Shown: positions 52,672 to 62,800 of the stretch, in pieces
Numbering within the stretch: position 1 is the stretch's first letter
Layout of the letters: every line of letters begins with the position of its first letter
Assembly (NCBI GenBank): GCA_034005525.1
Contig: JAVEUP010000013.1
Coordinates: 1-64,000 of the forward strand
Direction of reading: 5' to 3'
Length of the DNA stretch: 64,000 bases
Source of the DNA: PWXP01 sp034005525
GTDB taxonomy: Bacteria > Planctomycetota > Planctomycetia > Pirellulales > Thermoguttaceae
The notes under the pieces: generated by a model
The model's database searches: none
What the model was told of the DNA's origin: nothing
What the model saw: only the letters and a program-made list of their open reading frames with translations
Program-made: the position numbers and the translations under genes

Positions 52672-54339
52672 ATGGCAGCCTACGAAGTCCCCAAACTCGC
52701 AAAACCGACGAAGGTCAAGAAGAAGCAAGTCCTGCTGGTCGCCAGCGGCGACTTGCGATTGTCGGCCAACCAGAGCTGCTGGCAGGCGCAAGAAGAAATG
52801 GAGCAGGCCCTCGGCGCGGCCGTGACCGAGTTGGGTTACGAACTGGTTCGCGCGCACCCGTACAAGCCGGAACAGAAGCATGGGTTCATCGGTTCGCAGA
52901 AAGAGGGCATGGAGGTGTTCGCGAAGATCGACCCGAAGGCGCGGCTGATCGTTGCAGAGGCCGTGTGGCAGTATTCGCACCACGTGCTGGCCGGGCTGCT
53001 CACCCATGAGGGGCCCATCCTCACCCTGGCCAACTGGTCGGGCACCTGGCCGGGCCTGGTCGGGATGCTGAACCTCAATGGCTCCTTGACGAAGGCGGGC
53101 AAGGCCTACTCAACTCTTTGGAGCGAGGACTTCACCGACGAACCCTTCCTCGCAAACCTGCGCCGCTGGCTCCAGAAGGGTTCGGTACGGCACTCGACCA
53201 AGCACGTCACGCCGTGGAAGAAGGTCGGCGTCCCCTCCGCCCAGCGTCGGCTGGGCAAGGCGCTGGCCGAGCAGCTTCGCGCCGAGAAGGCCATCATGGG
53301 CATCTTCGACGAAGGGTGCATGGGCATGTACAACGCCATCATCCCCGACGAACTGCTCCACCCGACCGGCGTGTTCAAAGAGCGGCTGAGCCAATCGGCC
53401 TTGTACTACGAAACCACGCAGGTGTCCGATGAGGAGGCCCTGGCCACAAGGCAGTGGATGGAGGACCGCGGCATGACCTTCCACACCGGCCCAAGCGAGG
53501 AAACCGATCTGACCGACGGACAGATTCTCACGCAGTGTAAAATGTATATCGCCGCCGTCCGCATCGCCGACGACTTCGGATGCGACCTGATCGGCATCCA
53601 GTACCAGCAGGGGCTCAAAGACCTCCTGCCGGCCAGCGATTTGGTCGAAGGAATGCTCAATAATGCCGATCGGCCGCCGGTCCGAAGCCGCGACGGCAAT
53701 CGCGTGCTCTTCGACGGCCAGCCGGTGGTCCACTTCAACGAGGTGGACGAGTGCGCCGGGTTGGACGGTCTGATGACCTATCGTGTCCACAAGGCGATGG
53801 GCCAGCCGGTGGAGACTACGCTGCACGACGTGCGCTGGGGCGACTGGGACCGGTCGGGTACGGTGAACGATTACGTTTGGGTGTTTCTCATTAGCGGTTC
53901 GGCTCCGCCCGCCCACTTCGTCGACGGTTGGAAGGGCGCTTCGAGCGAGCGGCAGCCGGGCATGTACTTTCGGCTGGGCGGAGGATCGCTGAAGGGTGTC
54001 TCCAAGCCGGGCGAGATCGTTTGGTCGCGCATTTACGTCGAGGGCGGCAAGTTGAAGATGGACCTTGGCCGCGCCGGCGTGGTGGAACTGCCGCCCGAAG
54101 AAACCGAGCGGCGCTGGAAGCTCACCACACCGCAGTGGCCGATCATGCACGCCGTGCTCTATGGCGTTTCGCGCGATCAGATGATGGCCCGGCACAAGGC
54201 CAACCACATCCAGGTAGCCTACGCCGACGACGCCCGCGAGGCCGACAGGGCCCTGCTGGCCAAAGCCGCCATGGCCGACGCGCTGGGCATGGAGGTTGCG
54301 CTGTGCGGCACGCGGCGTAATGGAAAAGCGTGGGTGTAA
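52672..54339 (+). CDS. L-fucose isomerase-like protein
   Basis: The 555-residue protein is similar in layout to the FucI/AraA isomerase family: an N-terminal Rossmann domain (VLLVASGDLRLSANQSCWQA, YKPEQKHGFIGSQKEGMEVF, GPILTLANWSGTWPGLVGML), a middle domain with IFDEGCMGMYNAIIP (Glu/Asp metal region), DLIGIQYQQGLKD, HFNEVDECAGLDGLMTYRVH, and a C-terminal beta barrel ending GMEVALCGTRRNGKAWV. Ketol isomerases of this type use a divalent metal bound by Glu, Asp and His. The substrate is unproven. The start is at MAAYEVPKL with AAGGAG upstream (GCACCAAGGAGCCC); the same stretch is duplicated at 50796. Confidence 0.82.
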   Translation: MAAYEVPKLAKPTKVKKKQVLLVASGDLRLSANQSCWQAQEEMEQALGAAVTELGYELVRAHPYKPEQKHGFIGSQKEGMEVFAKIDPKARLIVAEAVWQYSHHVLAGLLTHEGPILTLANWSGTWPGLVGMLNLNGSLTKAGKAYSTLWSEDFTDEPFLANLRRWLQKGSVRHSTKHVTPWKKVGVPSAQRRLGKALAEQLRAEKAIMGIFDEGCMGMYNAIIPDELLHPTGVFKERLSQSALYYETTQVSDEEALATRQWMEDRGMTFHTGPSEETDLTDGQILTQCKMYIAAVRIADDFGCDLIGIQYQQGLKDLLPASDLVEGMLNNADRPPVRSRDGNRVLFDGQPVVHFNEVDECAGLDGLMTYRVHKAMGQPVETTLHDVRWGDWDRSGTVNDYVWVFLISGSAPPAHFVDGWKGASSERQPGMYFRLGGGSLKGVSKPGEIVWSRIYVEGGKLKMDLGRAGVVELPPEETERRWKLTTPQWPIMHAVLYGVSRDQMMARHKANHIQVAYADDAREADRALLAKAAMADALGMEVALCGTRRNGKAWV

Positions 54340-54345
54340 CGCCAG

Positions 54346-54540
54346 TTACGGGCGGGCCTCGAACGCGTTGGTTAATTCCTGACCTGAATGCTGGAGGCTC
54401 GCGTCCGTTGCTTGGCCTACCGACACCACCGCCGAGATGCATGCAACAACGATCAGCATGAGCATCAGGCCGTATTCGACGGCCGTGGGACCATCCTCGG
54501 CCTTCAGGAAGCGGACGATTTTTTCTGTGAGCCAGACCAT
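54346..54540 (-). CDS. Flp/Fap-type IVb pilin
   Basis: 64 residues: MVWLTEKIVRFLKAEDGPTA then VEYGLMLMLIVVACISAVVS and VGQATDASLQHSGQELTNAF. The DGPTAVEYGLM motif with Gly-[Pro/Ala]-x-x-x-Glu-Tyr is the Flp pilin signature; a TadV-type peptidase would cleave before the hydrophobic helix. No tad/cpa secretion genes are nearby, so this is an orphan pilin. It ends six bases from the convergent isomerase stop. Confidence 0.85.
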   Translation of the reverse strand: MVWLTEKIVRFLKAEDGPTAVEYGLMLMLIVVACISAVVSVGQATDASLQHSGQELTNAFEARP

Positions 54541-54860
54541 GGACGGTACCCTATCTGCCGTGTTCGTTATGTGTTTTGGAGACCGTTGTGGGCGTCTTCG
54601 CAGGTGCCGGCCGGGAAAGACCCCACTAGAAGCGGTTGGCCGCGGCACCCGTTGCCCTGCAAGTAAAACCTAGGTTCGTAGAACAGGCGGGGCAAGAAGA
54701 GGCTATTGTCGCACATGCGGGTGGTGGAAGCTCGAACCTTTTGTTCCCTAGAACCGGCGTATTCGCTACCAGCAATCGAGCGGCAGTTCTCTGAATCCGA
54801 CCGCTGGCCGGCCATCCGAGCGCAAGAAAACACTTTTCACCAAGGCGGTTGACGGCTATA

Positions 54861-54889
54861 TTGACATCCGGTGCCGTCTGCCCCATATT
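54861..54889 (+). promoter_or_regulatory. Sigma70-like promoter for M20 amidohydrolase
   Basis: TTGACA (54861-54866, perfect), 17-base spacer, CATATT (54884-54889, 4 of 6), 44 bases before the ATG at 54933. A second TTGACG at 54849 overlaps the region. Confidence 0.5.
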
Positions 54890-54932
54890 GGGGCTTGCTT
54901 CGCAAATACCGCTTTCTGAAAGGAACCGGGGC

Positions 54933-56228
54933 ATGACTTGCCGTATATCTGGAATCGCCGTCCTGCTGACGCTGTTGACGCTGTACCCGGTTTCTACGGC
55001 GGCTGCTGAGCTGGAATCGAAGGTGGACGCTTTGGTCGAGGCCGTCACGCCCGAAGTGATTCACTGGCGGCGCGACATCCACGCCCATCCGGAATTGGCC
55101 AACCGCGAGGAGCGCACCGGCCGGGTGATTGCCGAGGCACTCCGCGCCATGCGGCCTGACCACCTGCAAACCGGCGTGGCCCATCACGGCGTGGTGGCCA
55201 TCATCCGCGGCGCACATCCCGGACCGACGGTGGCCCTGCGTGCCGATATCGATGCGCTGCCCGTTCAGGAGCAAACCGGCCTGCCCTTCGCCTCGAAGGT
55301 TCCCGGTGTGATGCACGCGTGCGGGCACGACGCCCACACGGCCATGCTGCTCGGCGCCGCGGCAGTGCTCGGACAGTTGCGCGAGGAGTTGCACGGCACC
55401 GTGAAGCTCATCTTCCAGCCTGCCGAGGAGGGTGTGCCGCCCGGCGAGGAGGGCGGCGCCACGATGATGATCGCCGAAGGCGTACTCGCCGACCCCGACG
55501 TCGAGGCAATCTTTGCGATGCATGTCAACCCGGGCCTCCCGACCGGGAAGCTTGCGTACCGCTTAGGCGGGCTGATGGCCGCCGTCGACCGCTTCAAGCT
55601 GACCGTTACCGGCAAGCAGTCGCACGCCGCCATGCCCTGGGAAGGCATGGACCCGATCGTGACCTCGGCTCACATCATCACGGCCGCACAGACCGTCGCC
55701 AGCCGGACCATCGATGCGCGCGAGCCCGTGGTCGTCTCCTTCTGTACAGTCCGGGCAGGCGAGGCGTGGAACATCATTCCTGAAAAAGTGGTGCTCGAAG
55801 GAACCATACGCACGCACGATATGGCAGTTCGCCGGCAGGCGGTCGGGCATTTCGAGCAGGTCGTCCGCTCAACCGCTGCCGCGCACGGCGTCGGGGTGGA
55901 ACTCGACGTCAACCAACTCGTGCCGGTAACCTGGAACGACCCGGAGCTTACCAAACGCATGCTGCCCACGCTCCGGCGCGTCGCCGGCGAGCATAACGTC
56001 GTGGAGACCGAGCCGTTCATGGGCGGCGAAGACTTCGCCCACTACGCGGCCGAAATACCCGGGCTATACTTCTTCCTCGGCGTCCACGACGAGCAGGCCG
56101 GCCCCAGCTACGGGCTTCACCATCCCAAGATGACGGTCGACGAAGCGGCGCTGCCGATCGGGGTCAAGGCGCACGTGCTTCTGGCCATCGAGTATTTGCG
56201 GTCGGTCCAGACAGATACCGGACAATGA
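54933..56228 (+). CDS. Exported M20D amidohydrolase/peptidase
   Basis: 431 residues from MTCRISGIAVLLTLLTLYPV, a signal peptide. The M20D domain follows: HWRRDIHAHPELANREERTG, LRADIDALPVQEQTGLPFAS, HACGHDAHTAMLLGAA with the metal Cys and His ligands, FQPAEEGVPPGEEGGA with the catalytic Glu pair, a dimerisation domain, and FMGGEDFAHYAAEIPG near the end. Relatives hydrolyse N-acyl amino acids, hippurate or similar amides; the substrate here is open. The next gene starts 9 bases after the stop, so it is in an operon with the HAD gene. Confidence 0.9.
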   Translation: MTCRISGIAVLLTLLTLYPVSTAAAELESKVDALVEAVTPEVIHWRRDIHAHPELANREERTGRVIAEALRAMRPDHLQTGVAHHGVVAIIRGAHPGPTVALRADIDALPVQEQTGLPFASKVPGVMHACGHDAHTAMLLGAAAVLGQLREELHGTVKLIFQPAEEGVPPGEEGGATMMIAEGVLADPDVEAIFAMHVNPGLPTGKLAYRLGGLMAAVDRFKLTVTGKQSHAAMPWEGMDPIVTSAHIITAAQTVASRTIDAREPVVVSFCTVRAGEAWNIIPEKVVLEGTIRTHDMAVRRQAVGHFEQVVRSTAAAHGVGVELDVNQLVPVTWNDPELTKRMLPTLRRVAGEHNVVETEPFMGGEDFAHYAAEIPGLYFFLGVHDEQAGPSYGLHHPKMTVDEAALPIGVKAHVLLAIEYLRSVQTDTGQ

Positions 56229-56237
56229 GGAGGTTTC

Positions 56238-56888
56238 ATGCAGCCAGCGGTGATTTTCGATATGGACGGCGTGCTGGTCGACACCTACCACGCGCACTAC
56301 AAGAGTTGGGTGGCAATGGCGGAGAAGGAAGGTTTTACCTTCACCGAGGAGCAATTCGCCCCGACCTTCGGCCGCACCAGCCGGGAGATCATCGCGCACT
56401 TCTGGGGCTCAGGCCTTTCGGACCAACGCATCGCCGAGATGGACGCCGCCAAGGAGGAGGCGTTCCGCCGGATCATCGCCGACGATTTTCCCGCCATGCC
56501 CGGCGCCCGTGATCTGGTCGAAAGCCTGGCCGAAGACGGGTTCGCCCTGGCCGTCGGTTCCTCGGGGCCGCCGGAGAACGTTGCGATGGTCTTGGACGAA
56601 CTCGGCGTCAGCGACCATTTCCAGGCCGTGGTCACCGGCGCGGACGTCACGCGCGGCAAGCCCGATCCGCAAGTGTTTCTCATCGCCGCGGAGCGGTTGC
56701 GAACCGCACCGGCGGCGTGCGCGGTGATTGAAGACGCACCGGCTGGTGTTGCCGCCGCCCGCGCTGCCGGCATGAAGGCCATCGGCCTGGTGAGCACCGG
56801 CCGCGCGCCGGAGGATCTTGATGAGGCCGACCTGGTCGTGCGGCAGTTGAGCGAGTTGCCGCCGTCCCGTATCCGAGAACTGTTTTGA
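56238..56888 (+). CDS. HAD-superfamily phosphatase, beta-phosphoglucomutase-like
   Basis: 216 residues. The HAD nucleophile motif FDMDGVLVDT (first Asp nucleophile, second acid/base), cap domain, LAVGSSGPP (motif II Ser), GKPDPQVFL (motif III Lys) and VIEDAPAGVAAARAAGM (motif IV Asp). GAGGAGG six bases before the ATG. The cap type fits phosphoglycolate-phosphatase/beta-PGM relatives. Sits between two exported hydrolase genes. Confidence 0.88.
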   Translation: MQPAVIFDMDGVLVDTYHAHYKSWVAMAEKEGFTFTEEQFAPTFGRTSREIIAHFWGSGLSDQRIAEMDAAKEEAFRRIIADDFPAMPGARDLVESLAEDGFALAVGSSGPPENVAMVLDELGVSDHFQAVVTGADVTRGKPDPQVFLIAAERLRTAPAACAVIEDAPAGVAAARAAGMKAIGLVSTGRAPEDLDEADLVVRQLSELPPSRIRELF

Positions 56889-56934
56889 CAAGTTTGTTTT
56901 CCGTATTTCAACTGTCCATCCGAAGGAGTCCGCC

Positions 56935-58461
56935 ATGAAATCTGCCCGCCAACGCTTTCGTCCTGCCGCGTTCCGCGTGAGTGCCTTCTGTGCCACCATT
57001 GCCGTTTGGGCGCTCTTGTGGGCAATGGCGGCCGCGCCGGCCGTTGCGGCCGAACTGTGGATAGGGACCGCCATGGCCGACATTACCCCGGACCGGCCGG
57101 TCCCGCTGACCGGCAACACCACGGTGCGCATCGGCCGGGAGGTGCACAGTCGCCTTGTCGCCAACGTGCTGGTCCTGGAGTCGCGGGACGGCCAGCAATC
57201 GCTGGACCAGGCGATTCTGATTGCCTGCGACCTGTGCGTCATCCGGCCCGGTATTCAAGAGGGATTCCGGGAACATCTCGCGGGCCGAGTGCCCGGTCTT
57301 GACCTGAATAAGATCGTTCTGGCGGCCACGCACACGCACGCGGCGCCGGTGCTCCTTCAGGATCGGTACGACGAAGCCGAGTATGCCGACGCCATGCAGC
57401 CCAAGGAATACGTGCCCTGGCTGTACGAGCAACTGGCCCAGGCGGTTGTGAAGGCGTGGGAAGGCCGGACGCCGGGTGCCGTCGCCTGGGGACTGGGGCA
57501 TGCAGTGGCCGGCCACAACCGCCGCCTGGTATACGCCGACGGCACGGCCAGGATGCACGGCAAGACCGACGACCCCGAGTTCCGCGGCGTCGAAGGCTAC
57601 GAGGACCACGGCCTCCACGTCCTGTGCTTCTACGATTCACAGAAGCAGCTCATCGCGGCCGCGCTCGGGCCGGCAACGACAGCTCAGGCCGAGGGTAGTG
57701 GCAAGGTCAGTGCCGATTTCTGGCATGACGTGCGACAGTTGATCCACCAGCGCCATGGTGAAGACGTGTGCGTCCTGGGATTCTGCGCTCCGGCCGGCGA
57801 CCAGACTCCCAGACCGCAAGTGTCCCGCCGAGCTGAGCAGCGCATGATGGAACTGCGCGGCCTGACCCGCAGTCAGGAAATTGGCCGCCGGGTTGCCAAT
57901 GCGTTCGACGACGTCGCCGAAGTCATCGCCAAGGAAATCCGCACCGACGTGCCGCTGGTCCACCACGTCGAGCAGATTGAACTGCCCGCGCGAATCGTTA
58001 CCGACGAGGAGTACGCCGTCGCCAAGCGCGTGTGCGATGAAATTGACGCGAAGGAAACCCGCGGGAAGTCGGACAAGTGGACCCGCGGCCTTTACGGCCT
58101 GATTGCCGAGCGCTATCTGGCCCAGCAAGAGGGCAACGCGAAGACCTTTGAGATGGAACTGCACGTGCTCCGGCTGGGCGACGTGGCAATCGCCACCAGT
58201 CCATTCGAGTTATTTGTCGATTACGGCGTCCAGATCCAGGCCCGCAGCCCGGCCGTGCAAACGTTCCTCATCCAGTTGGCCACCAACGCCCGGCAACACG
58301 GGTACTACCTGCCCACACCGCGTGCGATTGCCGGCGGCGAGTTGAACGAGAAGCCGTTCACCAACTACAGCGCCACGGTCATGACCGGTATCGTCGGTCC
58401 CGAAGGCGGCCAGGTGCTGGTCGACCGCACGGTCGAGGCGATCCGGAAGCTGTGGGAGTGA
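56935..58461 (+). CDS. Exported neutral/alkaline ceramidase-like protein
   Basis: 508 residues. A long signal peptide ends AAAPAVAAE. Sequence of the ceramidase N-terminal domain family follows: LWIGTAMADITPDRPVPLTG, ILIACDLCVIRPG, VLAATHTHAAPVLL with the zinc His pair, GLGHAVAGHNRR, FCAPAGDQTP, and FELFVDYGVQIQARSPAVQT. In planctomycetes this domain is common in exported proteins whose substrates are unknown; a true ceramidase role is not implied. It follows the HAD gene by 46 bases with GAAGGAG before the ATG, likely the same operon. Confidence 0.85.
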   Translation: MKSARQRFRPAAFRVSAFCATIAVWALLWAMAAAPAVAAELWIGTAMADITPDRPVPLTGNTTVRIGREVHSRLVANVLVLESRDGQQSLDQAILIACDLCVIRPGIQEGFREHLAGRVPGLDLNKIVLAATHTHAAPVLLQDRYDEAEYADAMQPKEYVPWLYEQLAQAVVKAWEGRTPGAVAWGLGHAVAGHNRRLVYADGTARMHGKTDDPEFRGVEGYEDHGLHVLCFYDSQKQLIAAALGPATTAQAEGSGKVSADFWHDVRQLIHQRHGEDVCVLGFCAPAGDQTPRPQVSRRAEQRMMELRGLTRSQEIGRRVANAFDDVAEVIAKEIRTDVPLVHHVEQIELPARIVTDEEYAVAKRVCDEIDAKETRGKSDKWTRGLYGLIAERYLAQQEGNAKTFEMELHVLRLGDVAIATSPFELFVDYGVQIQARSPAVQTFLIQLATNARQHGYYLPTPRAIAGGELNEKPFTNYSATVMTGIVGPEGGQVLVDRTVEAIRKLWE

Positions 58462-58482
58462 ATCCGGATTGAGTCGAAATGC

Positions 58483-59670
58483 TCAGTCATTCTCGCCGAC
58501 GACTTCGAGGAAATCGCGCCATGGCAACGCGCTCACTCCGGGGGCGACGGCCGTAATGCCGCCTTTCGTCGAAGGCGGTTGATGGACGATGAACGAGCTC
58601 ACTCGCGCGCCTTTCGGCCGCTTCCGTTTGATAGTCTCCGCCAACCGAAGCATGGGGGCTCCCATGGCGGGTGTGACTGTCCGGCCGGATTTGCACTCAA
58701 CCAGTGCCAAAGCACCCCCGGCGCGCGGCAGCAGAAAATCCACTTCCAGTCCTTGTTCATCGCGGAAATAGTACAACTCGCGACGGACGCCGGCGTTCAC
58801 CTGGCGTTTGACGAGTTCCGCTGCAATGAAGCCCTCAAATAGTGCGCCGGCGAACGGCGATTTCGCCAACTCTGCCACTTTGTCGATCCCCAGCAAATGG
58901 CAGGCAAGACCGGAATCGGCCCAATAGACGCGTGGCGACTTGATCAGACGTTTGCCCAAGTTCTCGTAGAACGGAGGAATAATCAGAATTTGCTCGGTGA
59001 TTTCCAGTACGCCAAGCCAATGCGTGATGGTGGGCACGCTCACACCCAGCGGCGCGGCCAGGTCGGTCTTGTTCAGAATCTGTCCGTGACGACTGGCCAC
59101 CAGGGCCAAAAATCGCCGGAAGGTGGCCATGTCCCGAACCGCCGTGACGGCGCGCACGTCACGTTCAATGTAGGTTTGCAGATACGATGCAAACCACTGC
59201 CGGGCGTTGCCCGGTCGGGCCAGCACCTCCGGATACCCGCCCCGCAAGACGGAGACCTTTGTGCTTTCCGCCGACGAGAACGGCAGGAGTTGGAAGATGC
59301 CCGCACGACCCGCCATCGACTCCGACACTCCCTGCATGAGCGGCGATTCCTGCGACCCGGTCATCAGCCACTGGCCGGTGCGCCTCGGATGACGGTCGAT
59401 TCGCGACCGGATATAGGCAAACAGCTCGGGCGCGTTTTGCATTTCGTCCAAGATGACGGGATAATTCACTCCATCGAGGAATCCCTGAGGATCGCTGCGC
59501 ACGCGCGCGACGACGTCGGGGTCCTCTAGAAGATAGTAGTCGGCCTTGGGAAAGAGATGCCGCAGCATCCAGGTCTTTCCCGCCCGGCGCGGTCCCGTCA
59601 CGACAACGGCCGGAAACGCCTTGACCGCCCTGTCGATCTGCGATTCGAGGTGCCTGCGAACATATCTCAT
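58483..59670 (-). CDS. AAA ATPase with DUF4143 domain
   Basis: 395 residues. Walker A VTGPRRAGKT, Walker B YPVILDEMQNAPELF, sensor LMTGSQESPLMQ, a winged-helix-like segment (RHGQILNKTDLAAPLGVSVP), and DUF4143 with YYFRDEQGLEVDFLLPRAGG then ALALVECKSGRT, whose D...ECK pattern is that of a nuclease-like fold. Such proteins are widespread accessory ATPases of unclear role. Its promoter (59707-59679 on the minus strand) puts transcription start at or within a few bases of the ATG, so the mRNA may be leaderless. Confidence 0.9.
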   Translation of the reverse strand: MRYVRRHLESQIDRAVKAFPAVVVTGPRRAGKTWMLRHLFPKADYYLLEDPDVVARVRSDPQGFLDGVNYPVILDEMQNAPELFAYIRSRIDRHPRRTGQWLMTGSQESPLMQGVSESMAGRAGIFQLLPFSSAESTKVSVLRGGYPEVLARPGNARQWFASYLQTYIERDVRAVTAVRDMATFRRFLALVASRHGQILNKTDLAAPLGVSVPTITHWLGVLEITEQILIIPPFYENLGKRLIKSPRVYWADSGLACHLLGIDKVAELAKSPFAGALFEGFIAAELVKRQVNAGVRRELYYFRDEQGLEVDFLLPRAGGALALVECKSGRTVTPAMGAPMLRLAETIKRKRPKGARVSSFIVHQPPSTKGGITAVAPGVSALPWRDFLEVVGEND

Positions 59671-59672
59671 GA

Positions 59673-59707
59673 TTGAGAATTATAAACCGGCACTTTAGAA
59701 TTCTCAA
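59673..59707. promoter_or_regulatory. Palindromic divergent promoter/operator
   Basis: TTGAGAATT (59673-59681) and AATTCTCAA (59699-59707) form an inverted repeat. Minus strand: TTGAGA, 17-base spacer, perfect TATAAT (59684-59679) for the DUF4143 ATPase. Plus strand: TTGAGA (59673-59678), 17-base spacer, TAGAAT (59696-59701) for the HEAT/cytochrome gene. The two promoters overlap completely, and the repeat covers both -35 and -10 elements. Confidence 0.6.
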
Positions 59708-59852
59708 CCCCACCGTTGCCCAAAGCCGGCGTCTCATTGACGGACATGGACTGACCTGCTACGCTGATCCCGACAATTGCAGCCGGTCTCGCAACATGAC
59801 GGCGCCTGTCGACCGATGTTCGCGCGGCCGCACCTCCCGGGGAGGGAACGCC

Positions 59853-62800
59853 ATGCTACGATTCCTCACAATCTGGTGGCTCGGCGCCGCCTTCCTTGGC
59901 GGCATGCCGGCGACAGGCGAGGAGCCGCTGCCGGGCATCGTGTTCGTCTCTGACGAGATTTTCGGCCCGCGGCATGAGAACCCCGGCTTCCGGCGGCACG
60001 GCACGAACCACTGGCGCGAGGGCTATATCTACCACCGGGCCACCACGCAGCATCCGCTGGAACGGACGACCACACCCACCCGGTCCGGCCGCAATCTCTA
60101 TACCCTGGTCCCCGCCGCCCCCACGGGCCGCCTTATGCGGATTACCCACCTGACCGAGGGCGAGGTCTTTGATCCCCAGCCCTCCTACGACGGCCGCACC
60201 ATCCTGTTCAGTATGCGCCGCGACGGCGAAGACTGGTTCAACCTGTACGAAATCGGGGCCGACGGCACCGAGCTGGTGCAGTTGACCGACGGGCCGTTCA
60301 ACGACGTCTCCGGCGTCTACCTGCCCGACGGCCGGTTCCTCTTCGCTGCCACCCGGCCCGGCGCCCGCGACCTGGGAATCTACCTGGGCGATCCGAAGAC
60401 CCGGCAAACACAACTCGTCTTCAACGATCCGAACCGGGCCGAGTTCGATCCGCGGCCCATCCTGCTCGAACGCCCTCGGCCGCCGGTACTGCCGCCGAAA
60501 GCCCCCTCCCACGTCACGGCGTCGGCCGACGCGCGGCGCGTGCCCGTGACGGGCCGGGCGCGGTTTGTCGTGACCAACGCCCGCCGCTCCGATAATCCCG
60601 ACCACGAGGCCGTGCTGCACCGCGCCCGCTACTTCCGAGTGATCGAAGCACTGCACACCGCCGTCACCAGTTCCAGCCACACGAGCCTCGCCACGCGGGT
60701 TTTGGGGGAAGTGCCGATCCTCCCGGACGGCTCGGCCTACTTTGAAGCCCCGGCCGACACGCCGCTGTTCCTCGAACCGGTCGACGCGGCGGGACGGCGG
60801 ATCGAGTTCGATTGGAACCTGCCGGAGACCGCCGCACCGGTCGGCTCGAAGCAAAGCCTCCAGGAGATGACCTACATCACCGCGCGGGCGGGTGAAGTGA
60901 AGTCGTGCAACGGCTGCCACGCCCCGCAGAACGAGGCGCCCAGTCCCGCCAGCACGGTCGCCGCGCTACAACGCCCGCCGGTGGCCGTCCGGCGCGACTT
61001 GACGGATCTGCTGTACCGGCGGAACGATCCCGAGGAGTTCCGCGCATCGGCCCGGATGGGCGAGTCGCCGAAGTACCGCGAATGGCTCGAAAGTCCCGAC
61101 GCCGACCTGCGCCGCCGCGCCTGCGAGGTTCTCGCGGCCATGGAGGACGAAACGCGGCAAGACGCCCCGGCCATCGCCCGGCTGCTCGACGACCGCTCGC
61201 CGGCTGTCCGCCGGGCAGCGGCGCGGGCGCTGGCGCGGCTGGGTACCGTCGAGGCGCTGCCCGGCCTGGTTGCACGCCTGGACGATGACGACTGGCAGGT
61301 GCGTTTCCATACGGCCGTGGCGATCGAGTCGATCACGGCGTGTTCGCCCGGCTCGCCCGATGCGATGGCCGCCCGCGATTTCTACGCCGGGCTGATCTCC
61401 GAGCTGGGCGGTGCCGAAGGAGTCCGGCAGGCGCTCGGCCGGGGTCCCGAGGCGCTGCGGCGGCTGAACCGGGACGGCGACGTCGAATTGCGGCGGCGTT
61501 GGTTCGAGGCGGCCGGCCGTTTGGGACCGGAGGCGCCGGAGGAGGCACGGCAGATCGTACGCCAGGCACTGGACGTCCCGTTGCCGCCGCCGGTGAAGTT
61601 CGAGCCGTGGCCGGGCAAACGCCATCCGCTGGAAGGCTCGCCTCCGGAAATCGGGGCGATCCGCGCGGCCGGCTGGTTCGAGGACGAGCCATCGGCCGCG
61701 TTGCTCGTGCCGTGGCTTGCCCGGCACGAATACCCCGAGCATGTTTCCGCCGCCGCGCTGGCCCTGGGGCGGATCGGCACCCCGGAGGCCGTCGCCGCCC
61801 TGTGGGAAGCCCTGCGCTGCGAAGTGCCCGATCGCCGGCCCTTCATGACGCGATACGTGCAGCACGGCCCGCAACACCAGGAATACACGCTGCTCCGCGG
61901 GTTGATCCTGGCGGGCGAGGCCCCTGCGATAGACGACGTGCCGCTGATCATCGCCTTGTTGCCCGGCACGTTCCTGGAAAAGCCCCGGTTCGAGGACCGT
62001 CTGCGTCCCGAGTCGCAGCGGGTGCTCCTGGGCCGCATCCTGTTGGACCGGGCCGGGCTGAGGGAGAAGGCGGTCGCAATCCTCGTGGACGTGCTCCACG
62101 GCGAGCCGGCGCCGACCGATGATCCGCTGTACCGCGGGATTCTTCAAGGGGTCAACCTGGAACGGCCCTACCACGAGCACCAAAGACCGTTCCCCGTGGT
62201 CGAACAGATCGAGCCGGAACAGGCGCTCTGGCTGCTCGGTTGCCTGGCGGCCGATCGGTCGGAAGTGCCCGAGGAGCTTGTTGTTCCCTACCTGACCAGC
62301 GAGAACTGGCGCGAGCGAATCGACGGAGCCGTGTTGCTCAGCCTGCTGGGATTCGACGCCTGGGCAGCCCGCGTACTGGCCGCCGAGGCCGACAAGCCGT
62401 ATCCGTTCAGCGAGATTATGGGCATTGGTAAGAGCCACTATGACGAGAACTTCCGCGCCAAGTGCTACATGGCCATGGCACTGGCCCACCACGTCGACGA
62501 CGTCGGCCGACTGCGGACCTTCGCCGATCCGAAACGGCGCTACCGGGATATCCGCTACGGGCTGGCCGTCGGCCTCGGGCTGCGCGGCACGGCCGACGGC
62601 ATCGGCCTTCTCACCGAAATGGCCGCTGCCGATCCAATCTCGGTGATACGCCGCGAAGCCAGGGAGTCGCTGCGGGCGATCCAGGAGAGGCACCGAATGG
62701 CAGGCGAGCCGGTGCCGGAAATCCGGCTGCCCAAGGCACTCCCGTTCGAGGCATGGTATCCGCCGCGCGGGCTTGCGTGGCCCGGGCCGGTCGAGGAACC

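Noticed and set aside
53110..54207. 365-codon minus frame over the isomerase-like gene
   Set aside because: Antisense open frame in GC-rich DNA; no start signal and no recognised domain.
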